Source: Acanthochlamys bracteata
Taxonomy: Eukaryota > Streptophyta > Magnoliopsida > Pandanales > Velloziaceae
Length of the DNA: 64,000 nt
Assembly (NCBI GenBank): GCA_019914995.1
Contig: CM034134.1
Coordinates: 700,145-764,144 of the forward strand
Direction of reading: 5' to 3'
In this document: piece by piece, positions 39,450 through 48,983 of the stretch
How the letters are laid out: each line of letters opens with the position of its first letter
How positions within the stretch are numbered: position 1 is the first letter of the stretch
Made by a program: the position numbers and the translations under genes
The notes under the pieces: model-generated
Told to the model about the DNA's origin: nothing
Seen by the model: the letters and a program-made list of their open reading frames with translations, nothing else
Database searches by the model: none

Positions 39450-39457
39450 TATATAAA
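39450..39457 (+). promoter_or_regulatory. TATA box
   Basis: TATATAAA lies 84-91 bases before the ATG at 39541, in the normal plant position given a leader of about 60 bases. Confidence 0.65.
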
Positions 39458-39540
39458 CCCTTCAATCCTCTTCTCTAAAACCGAAAGAAAAGAAGAAAGC
39501 ATTGAAATCACTTCCAAAAACTTTCAAACTCACTTCAAGC

Positions 39541-39948
39541 ATGCCTACTAGATACTACTACCAAAACAACTACAACACTACCACACCACCAATACCATTA
39601 CACTTATGTTGCTTTCTTTTAGTTCTTTTCTCATTCGTAGCAATGTCATGGTACATGAACTATGAATCCATACTCGAAGCCTTCTTCGATAAATTGAAGT
39701 TATTTATAATCTTATCCCCGCTTGTGTTGCTTGCAGTTTTCCATTTCTTACTCAGTGATGATCGTTGGAGGGTTTCGTTGTTTGTAACTTCGCCTGAAGA
39801 TCATCAGAAGGAATGCTCCGATAATGCCGGTGGGAGTTCGCCGTGGGGAGTTGCAATGGTTCTTGTGCTCTTGCTTACTATGATTTCTTACCAAGATTAT
39901 TTTCATGAGAGATGGTTTCCACTTTTTAGTCACCATAGAGGAAAGTGA
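39541..39948 (+). CDS. Small plant membrane protein, 135 residues
   Basis: I do not recognise a named family, but the layout is that of short intronless plant transmembrane proteins. Three hydrophobic segments are seen: CCFLLVLFSFVAMSWYM at about residues 22-38, LFIILSPLVLLAVFHFLL at about 56-73, and WGVAMVLVLLLTMISY near residues 103-118. Between the first two is an amphipathic stretch (YESILEAFFDKLK). Between the last two is a polar loop containing SDDRWRVS. The tail is basic and aromatic (YFHERWFPLFSHHRGK). The open frame extends upstream without an ATG, so 39541 is the start, supported by the TATA box at 39450. Subcellular site and function are unknown. Confidence 0.8.
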   Translation: MPTRYYYQNNYNTTTPPIPLHLCCFLLVLFSFVAMSWYMNYESILEAFFDKLKLFIILSPLVLLAVFHFLLSDDRWRVSLFVTSPEDHQKECSDNAGGSSPWGVAMVLVLLLTMISYQDYFHERWFPLFSHHRGK

Positions 39949-39956
39949 ATATGAAG

Positions 39957-40160
39957 CTTGTTTTTCAATATCGAGCGTGTTTACTTGTTTAGAAATGAGT
40001 TTTTAAATTTATTTTTTTAGAAAGCGAGTAAAAAGCGTGCTGTTAAAAAAGTGAGTTTGTAAAAATAAATATAAAAAATTACTCGGAAGTAATTTTTTTG
40101 GCAAAAAGAAAAGTTACTTCTGAAATCACTTACGCTGAAGAAAAAGACTCCTATTTGTAT
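39957..40160. repeat. Degraded MITE-like repeat
   Basis: Contains words such as GCGTGTTTACTTG, AAAGCGAGTAAAAAGCG and GTTACTTCTGAAATCACTT that recur in changed form near 6098-6180, 19570-19700 and 21838-21985. Its ends are not clear. A 60-codon open frame overlapping it and running to 40280 has no recognisable similarity. Confidence 0.4.
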
Positions 40161-40353
40161 TACAGAGCTAAAATAGGACCGCCGCCGGCGCCACCGGTAG
40201 AGTGGTCGACTCTTCTCAACAGAATAAAAAGCAATATAGAGAAGTTAGAAATAGAGTTCAGAATTTATGTAAGCTTATAAGTTAAAGACTATTCTAATAT
40301 ATAACTAAATATTTTTACATCACCTAACATTCTCACTTAAACTTTCAAACCAC

Positions 40354-40620
40354 TTAGCACGACAGCAACAAACAAAACAATCCAGCAACACCAGCAGCAA
40401 ACACCGCAGCAACAAACGACAACAATAAACTCTTCACATCTGCAACAACATTGCTATAATACTCTCCAACCAAATCAGCATTGAATCGTGTAACATAGAA
40501 AGATCTTGCTTGCCGTAGTGCTTCCTGTGTGTTTCCGGCAACAACTGAATCGGCAAACCTGATTTCAAAATTTTCACTTTGCTCGAAAATTGCCGATGAT
40601 GTCCAGTGGTGATCGCAAGG
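40354..40620 (-). other. Unassigned open frame, possible terminal exon
   Basis: An 88-codon frame without an ATG that ends at a TAA. Its composition looks protein-like: a charged part with EQSENFEIRFADSVVAG and EALRQARSFYVTRFNADL, then a hydrophobic end (LLLSFVAAVFAAGVAGLFCL) that could be a C-terminal membrane anchor. No acceptor with an acceptable upstream exon was found, and short introns one could draw at 40620-40770 would be too small for plants. It lies downstream of the RFC gene on the same strand. It may be the remnant of a gene or a frame-broken gene; no function is proposed. Confidence 0.35.
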
Positions 40621-41055
40621 TTATACAGAAGAAGATCTGAACAAAGACAGAAGAGGATGTCAGCGATCAACTGAACTCACATAATCAACGCCCATAAAAA
40701 GGCAGTCTGATTGACAGCGACGATGAAGACTGCATGGAAGAGGGAGAAACTCACGGCTCAGATAGCCAACAGCTGTGCCGCAGGACGGCCGGCCCTTCCA
40801 ACAAGATGCAAAAGCAAAAGAACTATATATTAGGTTCTAACAACTTAATAGCATTACAAGAAAATGACTGATCTAACATTAGAGCTAATAACTTAATCCG
40901 CTTAACACAGAAAACCTGATTTGCAAAATGTCATGAGTTCTGCATGAGTTACTGTAAACACTGTTATAATACAGGTTAAACAGTTAACTGAGTTCAAAAA
41001 TTGAAGGTCGTTTACATGGTCAACAAAATCAAACAATATTACTAAGCGCGTGATA

Positions 41056-44000
41056 TTAGCTTGCAGCTTTAACAAGGGCACTTCGGACATTAGTGAAGCA
41101 TGAGACAAGTGATCCAAGTTGCAGCTTATCGTTGCATGCAGAACTCAACCTATACCTGCAAATACGAATTCAAATGAAAAGTAAGACATAAGTTGTAGAC
41201 ATACATTTGATGATAAGCTCGTATAATAGTCCATGTTGACTAGAAAGGTCATCTACTCATCTTCTATGTTTATTGTTGTATAAGAGTAACAGGCAAATCT
41301 ATACATAATGCATCATTGAAAGAGAGCATACTCGATATCAGCCAAGTCATTGACTAGTTTTTCTCTTACGTCAGATGGCATATTAATCTTGAAAACAAAC
41401 CTGCAAGGCCAACCACAACATATTAGAATCGAGACACAAACATAGACTAATCAAGTATTGGATAAAGAAGGCAGTGATTCTACTTACATGAAAACCTCTC
41501 TTACGATATCAACTAATGCTAGTCCTTTCCTTGTTTTAACATCAGATATATCTAAACAACAGTAAAGGGTAAAACATCGAAATCTTAGTCGTACAAAATT
41601 TATCTTTAGTCTGAATCAGAGCATGTAAAAGGATACATTTGTAGGTATCCTTGAATGACTCGTTCAGAAGCCAGAATGTTATCTTTTCGACATCCTTGGG
41701 CATAGGATTACCAGTGCACAAGTAGATAGCTTCTTCTGTGATGTCATGTGAAGCCATATGGGTCGACTGTGAACAAGGTTAGCACACCATAAAAAAATGA
41801 GAATCGACGCACGAAGTGATTCAAGTAACCACTACAAATAAAAGATATAGGGGTATTATAGACGTAGGTTCCCTAAAGCCTAGCAACAAATGAACTGTAG
41901 GAAAGGCTGTAAATGCCTGCTAGTATGGGATATACCTGCAATATATTGAGAGCTTTTCTCATATCACCACCACTCAGGCGCACAAGAGCATCCATGCCAC
42001 CTTTATCCACAGAAAGCCTAAAAGAGAGATGCGCTGATGTGATCACTATTTCAAATGGGATGAATATTGCATAAATTTGTTTCTAAAGATATTTTTAGAC
42101 TATAACTCAAGGAAATAAAGATGTGAAGAATATGATGCACATTAAAGATTGTACGATGTGATTGGTCAGCTAGCCTTTTAACTATATCAAAACTACCCTA
42201 ATCTTCGATTAGAATGATTAAACTACCATAAAATACTATCCAAAACAGCCATCAGCACAAGATGCACCACAACATAACAACAAGAACAATGACAATTAAG
42301 CCTCGCCCCACTAGTAGAGAGCACAACCTAACTACTGTGACAAATTAAAGGAGAGACGACAAGTGAACCTTACCCTTCAGCACTTATTACGAATTGCAGG
42401 CGTTCTCTGATGTTAGAGGAATCAAGTGGAGCGAAACGAAAACGTGTGCATCTGGACTGCAAAGCTGGAATAATTTTGTTGACATTATTACAGATAAGGG
42501 CAAACCTCGTGCTTTTTGTGTACTTCTCGATCACTGGATCAAATTAAAGGTGCGAGTTAGAGAGGTCTCAAGAAAACCTAGTAATGCAGAGTAAATAAGT
42601 TATATTGAACCTCTACGCAAAGCAAACTGTGCATCCTTGGTCATAGCATCTGCTTCATCCAGTAAGACCAACTTGACAGAGGCCTTGGTGCTGCATGCAA
42701 GTAAAGAGTCATGCTGAATGGCACAAAAATAAACCACTACTCGCTTCCACATTGAAGACCAAAATATCAAGAGGAATGGTCTAAATTCATTAGTCCGCAG
42801 ATTGCAACGAGAAAATTATCTTCAGCTCATAAATCATCTTCTGCTGCATTGTTTTATTTTGAGGAAACTGGCATTGCCATCTTGGACTACATTGATCCTC
42901 CGGTAATCATAAAGGCTTCCAACACTTGCAACTACCCAGAGTCCATTTATCATGAATAAAAACTCTCTTTTGTATCACTTCACTAGATTCTACATGTTTC
43001 CTCCTTCAAGCTATGGTATTCAAATAGAATGCTCTAAAATTCTAATAAAATGATATTCCTAGTTTAGAACATCTACCACATTCAGTACAACCTTATGGGA
43101 AGTGATAGGATTAAAATAATGAATGAAACTAACTGCTCCATAGTACCCAAAGGCAAGACTGGAAGAGCTGGCGAAGTCCAGAATCTGTTGTCGTACGACA
43201 TCAATTCCACGCTCATCAGATGCATTTAGTTCAAGGATCATCTGCCCATACTTATCCCCAAAGAGTTTCCGCGCCACTGCCAATATCGTGGATGTCTTTC
43301 CTGTCCCTGGCGGCCCATAAAGCAGCAGGTGTGGCAGGCGCCCCTCACTTGTCAGTCGATCAACTTCACAAACAAATTTACAAAGATCTTTAAGAAAGTC
43401 AATTATCTAGAAAATCAAAAGACAAAATAGTATCTAATTTTACACAAAAAGTTGAACAATAACTTCCTAAAGATATCTAATTTCCCAGAAAGTAACCAGA
43501 GGACAAGACAGACTCTGATTTCTATAAAGGAACAAAGAATAGAAATCGAAAATTTCGAAAGCAACTTAAAAAAGTTCAACTTACTAAAACAACCGAGAAT
43601 AACTATGATTCATATAAGGAGACTGAGATAGAAAAAGTTATTACTTGTGTACTACCATCTCGAAAAACTTTCTCCTCAACAAACAACCAAAATTGCATCA
43701 CAACTCAAAAAAGATTCAATTTTTTTCACGAAGAGCTCAATATAACTTAATCTATCAAAGAACACCACCAACCATCTCTTACAAAAATTCCCCTCAAAAA
43801 ACAAACCAAACTATCACAATCAACTCGACAGAACTAACGAATCCAAAAAAGAGGTCAAAGTTCTCCAAAATCCCAATATAACTCAACACATTAACAAAAA
43901 TTGTCAACCCATTTCTTCAATATCATCACAATGAATTAGAAGACCTAACAAATCCAAACATCAAGATTCGAAAATTTTTCCAAGAAATTATTACTTGTCT

Positions 44001-44202
44001 CGATTATATCACGGTGAGCGGCGACATCAGCGAGCGATTTGGGTCTGTACTTCTCCACCCAAGGAACTCCTCTGTTTCCTTCCTTCCTGCCGGCGGCAGG
44101 GCTCACTGAAATTATCGATTTACCCTTCTTGTTAGCTGTGCTATTTACCCCACCATCGCTGCCACTGCCACCGTCGATCTCCATCGGAGATTTCTCTGCC
44201 AT
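41056..44202 (-). CDS. RFC3: Replication factor C small subunit (plant RFC3, human RFC5 type)
   Basis: Subunit of the nuclear clamp loader that opens PCNA and loads it at primer ends during DNA replication and repair. Nine exons on the minus strand are inferred: 44202-43995, 43363-43147, 42690-42611, 42533-42374, 42017-41936, 41766-41637, 41551-41488, 41400-41332 and 41155-41056. All are in phase and give 369 residues. Clamp-loader features in order are [18 protein letters not shown], the Walker [27 protein letters not shown], the Walker [16 protein letters not shown], the SRC box [11 protein letters not shown], sensor 2 region [12 protein letters not shown], and a C-terminal collar domain ending LVKAAS. 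The N-terminal 35 residues are low-complexity (Gly, Ser). The acceptor at 43363 was chosen because it restores IIETIDRLT; an upstream AG would put a stop in frame. An E2F-type site lies about 105 bases upstream of the ATG. Confidence 0.93.
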
Positions 44203-44304
44203 CACTAAATCAAACAACAAAATAAAAAATTAAACAAAAAGACGCCCAAAATTCGCAACAATTTCTTGTTCAATCTTTTTGTTCTTCTTGTTGTTCTGCA
44301 CTGG

Positions 44305-44316
44305 TTTGGCGCGAAA
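44305..44316 (-). promoter_or_regulatory. E2F-type site upstream of the RFC gene
   Basis: TTTGGCGCGAAA matches the E2F consensus (TTTSSCGC with the AAA half on the other side) on both strands. It lies 103-114 bases before the RFC start codon. E2F/DP factors drive S-phase genes, including clamp-loader subunits, in plants. Binding is inferred. Confidence 0.8.
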
Positions 44317-45049
44317 TGAAAAGAAAAACCCTCGGAGATGGTAGTTGAATAGAAATAATAACAAAGTTAAGGGGTACTCTAAATTTGTCGTAGTTTCCAC
44401 TTTTACCCATTGAATTTCTTACATTTACGTTTGCTAGATTTCGAGACATGCTTATCGAAATTCTTATTGAATAATTTTTTTTAAATAAAAATATTTTTAT
44501 TATATTTGAATACAAATTTTATTTTTTAATTTTAAAAAAATAATTTTTAAAATATTTTATTATGTAAAATTTTTATAATTTTAAAATTTTAAATAATACT
44601 AAAAATTAATTTAAAAAATTGTTGAATAAAATATCAAATAATTTCGTAACCAGCAAAAAGTCACTATTTTTCAGTCTGCCGAATAATACAGCGCACGAAA
44701 GCTATTAATCGGACAACTTCGGAGCAGTGGCCGAGTTGGAGCTGCTGAGAAGGTGAATAAGCCGGTGATTACTTCGAATTTTTTGAAATAAATTTAATAA
44801 TTTAATTTAAAAATAATAAAACATAATAACAAAATTATATTATGTACTTTTCTTTATATTTTTAAAATTTTTAAATAAATAATATAATAAAAAGTATTTT
44901 AAAAAATCTAAAATACAAAATTATAAAATTAATTTTGAAGAATAAATACCAAACGGCCCAGCGTGTGCTTCGTGACCCTGTTTGTTCTCTCTCTCTCTTA
45001 TCTGTTTAAAATTCAATTTCTATGAAGCTAAATTTCGTTAAACACATTT

Positions 45050-45296
45050 TAGAGTGCGTATGAGATTGCATTCTAAAAATTAATTTTTAATTTTTAACTA
45101 TTTTATATTTTTTAATATATATTTTATAAATATTTAAAAATTTATAATATATAAAAAAGTTTTACATAGTGAGATCTTTTTATTATATATTTTTATTATT
45201 TTTTAAACTAAAAAAATAAAACTTATTTTTTATAAAAGATAAAAATATTTTTATTTTTAGAAAAATTTCATACATAAATAATTCCAAACGCACAAT
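45050..45296. repeat. AT-rich dispersed repeat, 'GTTTGG' family
   Basis: Begins near GAGTGCGTATGAGATTGC and ends ATAATTCCAAACGCAC. The interior matches the copies at 11047 and 52123 in block order. Confidence 0.5.
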
Positions 45297-45515
45297 TGCT
45301 TTGACTTTTAATAAATATTTTATACTTTATATGGAAATTAAAAATTTAAAACATATAGATTTTTATGTAATAAAATTTTATTATTATTTATTTGGTATTA
45401 TTTTTGGATAAAAGAATGTAGCTATTTAAAAAAATTAATATATTAAAAAAGTTATTTTTCAAAAGCATAAAGTAGATAAGTCGGACGCTAGGGCGGGCAG
45501 TTGAGCGTGACACAG

Positions 45516-45538
45516 TTTTTTTTTTTTTTTTTTTTTTT
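45516..45538 (+). repeat. Poly-T run
   Basis: Twenty-three consecutive T residues just upstream of the PPR coding start. Length is likely to vary and may be imprecise in the assembly. Confidence 0.9.
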
Positions 45539-45594
45539 CAGAAGTATAAAAGTAAAGCAGAGAAGATTTGAGGAGAGTTTAAAATTCTGTAACA

Positions 45595-47034
45595 ATGAAA
45601 CCTTTCCCGCCGCTAGTTTCCCTCCAACTCCTTCAACTTCACTCTCTCCTTCCCAAGACTTCCCTCCTTCGCCAACATCACCACCACCCTTTGATCTTCT
45701 CTCTCTTCTCTCCGTCCGTTACGACAACCTTCATTTGCAACTCTCTGATTAGATTCTATGCAGAAGCTTCACGCCATGTAGATGCCATCAAGTTCTTCAT
45801 TGACACGAAGCGTGAGGGAGTTGAAACAGATAATTATACTTACCCTTTTGTTCTCAAGACTTGCGGGAGCAGCACGATGGTGGAAGAAGGGAGGATGGTG
45901 CATGGAGAGATTGTGAAAGTGGGTATGTTTTCGGATGCGTACGTGGGGAATGGATTGCTGCATATGTATGGTTCTTGCAGGTGGATTGAGTCTGCGAGGA
46001 AGGTATTCGATGAAATGTTACAGAGAGATGTTGTTACTTGGAGCTCGATGATTGAAGCTTATGTTTCATGGTAGGTCTATTTGATCTTGTAGGTTTAACA
46101 TACTCTGGTTAGTTGAATGCTTATTGCATTATGTTTTGCAATGAAATGTTTATCTTTGAATATGAACAAAGTTTTTCAAATTCTTAATCTTTGAGAATCT
46201 TGATATGTTTGCAGTAAGCAGCCCCATGACGCATTGTTGGCATTTAGGAAAATGGCACTTACAAGTGTCAAACCAAATTCTGTGACTTTGGTGAGCTTGC
46301 TTTCTGCCTGCAATGATCTCACTAGCTTGTGTTTCGGCAAGTCTGTGCATACCTACATAGTCATCAACAAGATGGAACTAGATGTTGCTATTGGAACTGC
46401 TCTTGTTCGAATGTACTCTAGATGTGGCTGCATTGATTATGCATTCCGAGTATTCAGTTCCATGCAAGTGAATAACCTCCAAACATGGACTACAATGATT
46501 GCAGGTCTCGCTGATCATGGCCTTGGACGAGATGCTATTTCTCTCTTCGTCCAGATGGAAAGTTGCAGTGTGAGACCTGATAGTGTAATTTTCTCCTGCA
46601 TCTTAAGTGCGTGCAGTCACATGGGCATCATAGATGAGGGCAAGTCTTATTTCAAGAAGATGGTTGAGGTATATAACATCAAACCAAGGATGGAGCACTA
46701 TGGGTGCATGGTTGATATGTTTGCTCGTGCCGGGTTAGTAGAAGCTGCTTTTGACTTTATTGTGAAGATGCCAGTCACTCCAAACAGTGTTATAATCAGG
46801 TCCTTTTTAGGAGCATGTAAAAAATATGGGACTGTTCTAAATTATGACGAGAAGCTGATAAAGCTGTTAATGGAAATCGAGCCACAACTTGGAGCAAATT
46901 ATGTGGTTGCTGCTAATGTTTCGCAGTTATCTGGTAACTTGGATGACGCTGCTAACTTCTTAAGTGAAATATCAAGAAGTGGCTTAAGAAAGCTCACAGG
47001 TTGTAGTTGGCTAGAAAAGAGTAATAGTACGTAG
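45595..47034 (+). CDS. Pentatricopeptide repeat protein, PLS class
   Basis: RNA-binding PPR protein, presumably for processing, editing or stability of mitochondrial or plastid transcripts. Two exons, 45595-46070 and 46215-47034, join in phase to restore YVSCKQPHDA and give 431 residues. The N-terminus lacks acidic residues and has Leu, Ser and His, which could serve as an organelle transit peptide. Repeats typical of the PLS class follow, such as FVLKTCGSSTMVEEGRMVHG, YVGNGLLHMYGSC, VTWSSMIEAYVS, LLSACNDLTSLCFGKSVH, TALVRMYSRCGCIDYAFRVF and TWTTMIAGLADHGLGRDAI. The last part (MEHYGCMVDMFARAGLVEA, GCSWLE) corresponds to the E region; there is no DYW deaminase domain. An intron in the repeat array is less common, since most PPR genes are intronless. 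It is on the short side for the class, so several repeats may have been lost. Confidence 0.88.
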
Positions 47035-47466
47035 TTAATCACACCTCTGAAGGAACTAAAGGAAGGACGCCAGCAGCATGCTAAACTTTGTATCTTGAGG
47101 ATGTTACAGCGAAGCTTTTGGTTGAAGATTAGAGCTTTACAGCCTGTACATAAGATAAAGCCGTGCAGGTCAGTTCATGACTTAAGTCATTTACTTCATC
47201 TTTCTATACCGAAAGCTATATCTGTTTCAATCAGTAGAATAAAGAACATAGTGGACTAATAACTCCATTGACATGGCACCTAGACAGAGGAAAACCTGGA
47301 AGAAATTCAAACCATACATAGCTACATGTTTTGCAACTTGCATCTAATATAGTGAGCAAAACAATAAACAACCATCTAGTAGCACACCCCCTTAATACCT
47401 GCTGACAATTTTTTCCTAGCAGCTGCAGTTAAATCAACTCTTATTCAAATTCCCCGCCTTCCAGAG
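47035..47466. other. Convergent 3' ends of PPR and AAA-ATPase genes
   Basis: The two genes point toward each other here. The stretch should hold both 3' untranslated regions. No further gene is seen. Confidence 0.5.
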
Positions 47467-48983
47467 TCAGACTTGGTCAAACTCCTCGACCTTCCCAGAA
47501 ATCGCACCCTCCTCCCAACCTGCTCCACCACTTTTGGCCTTCTCTGCAGCTACCGGCAATCCTTCCCAGCTTCTCTCGGGTTGTCCATCTTCCCTTTCTT
47601 CTTCCGACCATTCCCCTTTACTACCATTTTCTGCCCTCACCTTCATCTCTGCTACCAGTTCTCTCAATGCTACCTCTGGGTCATCCCTATGTCTCAACAA
47701 CAGCTCCCCTACCTCTGCTGGCATGATCTCCACTCCCTCATTCTTAGGCAACTCAACTGCCTCCTCTGCGAGGGCACTATTCACTGCTTCCTCTCCTACA
47801 TACCGCTGGATCATCGCTTTTAGTGCATGACTGCCACAATGGCCTAAGCGGATATGGACATCCATCCGACCAGCCCTCAGTAGTGCTGGGTCGATCACCT
47901 TTCTATGGTTCGTTGTGAACACCACTATTCTCTCTTCGCAGCATGACAAGAGTCCGTCTATGAAGTTCAGCAATCCTGAGAGTGTCACTCTCTCTTCATT
48001 GTTCTTCTCTTCCTCTCCGCTGCTCTTGGATTCTCTTCTTGTTCTTCGGTTTGTTGTTGTTCTCTCGCATTTAGGTTTTGAGGACCGGTCGCTGGTGAGA
48101 TCCAAGGAGCAGTCAATGTCTTCAATGACTATGATGGAACGGTTGGTTGTCTGAATGAGTAGAGAACGGAGTTCGGAGTTGCCAGTGACCTTGGTGAGCT
48201 CCAAGTCATACACATCATAGTGCACGTGATTGGCCATGGCAGCAATCAGGCTTGACTTACCAGTCCCTGGGGGGCCGTATAGTAAGTATCCCTGCTTCCA
48301 TGCACGACCAGTGCGCTCGTAGAACTCCCGCCCTGCTGCAAAAGCGTCAATGTCGGATATGATTTGATTCTTCAGTTCCGGATCTAGTGCAAGTGTCTCA
48401 AATGTCGCTGGTTGGTGGAAGGGGACTGATGCTGACGCCATTGGATCACCAGGCGGATTAGCGTAAAGCCGCCATTCCCTTGAAGCTACTGCAAGGGCCT
48501 CGGCTGTTGAAGAGACATGGGCAAGGTATGGTTGAAGGAGGACTGCTGCACGCCTCTTGGGAAGTCGGAGGGAGAACGACCGGCGCTCTTCAAGTGAATC
48601 CTGAAGAGTGTCAGCATTGTGAAACCAAAAAAGCTTGTGACCTGCAAAGGAGTCATCTGCAGTGTGGCCAGGGGAGAGGGAGAAAGCAAGGTGGCCAGAT
48701 GGAGAGCCGCTGTGGTGGGACAGTGTTAGGCGAGGGAGTGAACTAGAGGAAGCATTTGAAGTGGATTTATGGTGGAGGTAGAGTTGTGCATGGCGGTAGA
48801 GATCGTTAGGCTCAACCGCTGAAGAACTTAGGAATTCTGGAACATCGAAGTAGGATGCGGGTTGAGAGATTCCTGCAGGGTTTGCCATGCAGAGTGCAGT
48901 AGGGAGAGGAGTTGAGAAGGTAACAAGTTTTGCAACACTGTCAGAAGACCAAGCAAAGACCACAACTGAGACAATAACTCCAT
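47467..48983 (-). CDS. BCS1-like AAA-ATPase with N-terminal frameshift
   Basis: Plant AAA-ATPase of the mitochondrial BCS1-like (AATP1/ASD) family; members sit in mitochondrial or ER membranes and some affect seed development and stress responses. The long frame 48858-47467 carries YFDVPEF, DLYRHAQLYLHH, SLEERRSFSLRLPKR, VPFHQPATFETLALDPELK, Walker [20 protein letters not shown], Walker B SIIVIEDIDCSLDLT, LSGLLNFIDGLLSCC, the second region of homology TTNHRKVIDPALLRAGRMD, and a Glu-rich tail. No intron is seen, which is usual. The frame has no upstream ATG and meets a stop just before 48996. In another frame, ATG at 48983-48981 opens MELLSQLWSLLGLLTVLQN and LPSQLLSLLHSAWQTLQ, which is the expected membrane-anchor N-terminus. 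One base appears missing near 48858-48861 (a CCC run). Either the gene is broken, or the assembly has an indel; with it corrected the protein would be about 505 residues. Confidence 0.85.

Larger units (their letters stand above)
37003..39540. other. Spacer with two transposon copies
   Basis: No intact gene. 37003-37470 may be former 3' flank of the kinesin fragment. A Tourist-like MITE (37479-37770) and a hAT-type MITE (38216-38752) follow. The last 120 bases hold a TATA box and leader for the small membrane protein gene. Confidence 0.45.
44203..45594. other. Divergent intergenic region between RFC and PPR genes
   Basis: Holds the RFC promoter side (E2F-type site at 44305), AT-rich repeat sequence (about 44765-44965 and 45050-45296) and a 23-base T run at 45516-45538, some 60 bases before the PPR start. 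No gene is supported. Confidence 0.5.

Noticed and set aside
40098-40280. 60-codon plus-strand frame with a proline-rich patch
   Set aside because: Half lies in a degraded MITE-like repeat, and the rest has no similarity or promoter.
43364-43410. Alternative acceptor for RFC exon 2 near the start of this stretch
   Set aside because: It introduces an immediate stop when joined to exon 1; the acceptor used for 43363 restores the conserved sequence.
47534-48154. Plus-strand frames of 79-116 codons opposite the AAA-ATPase
   Set aside because: They are shadows of the minus-strand coding sequence, with Ser/Pro/Leu-rich translations typical of antisense reading.
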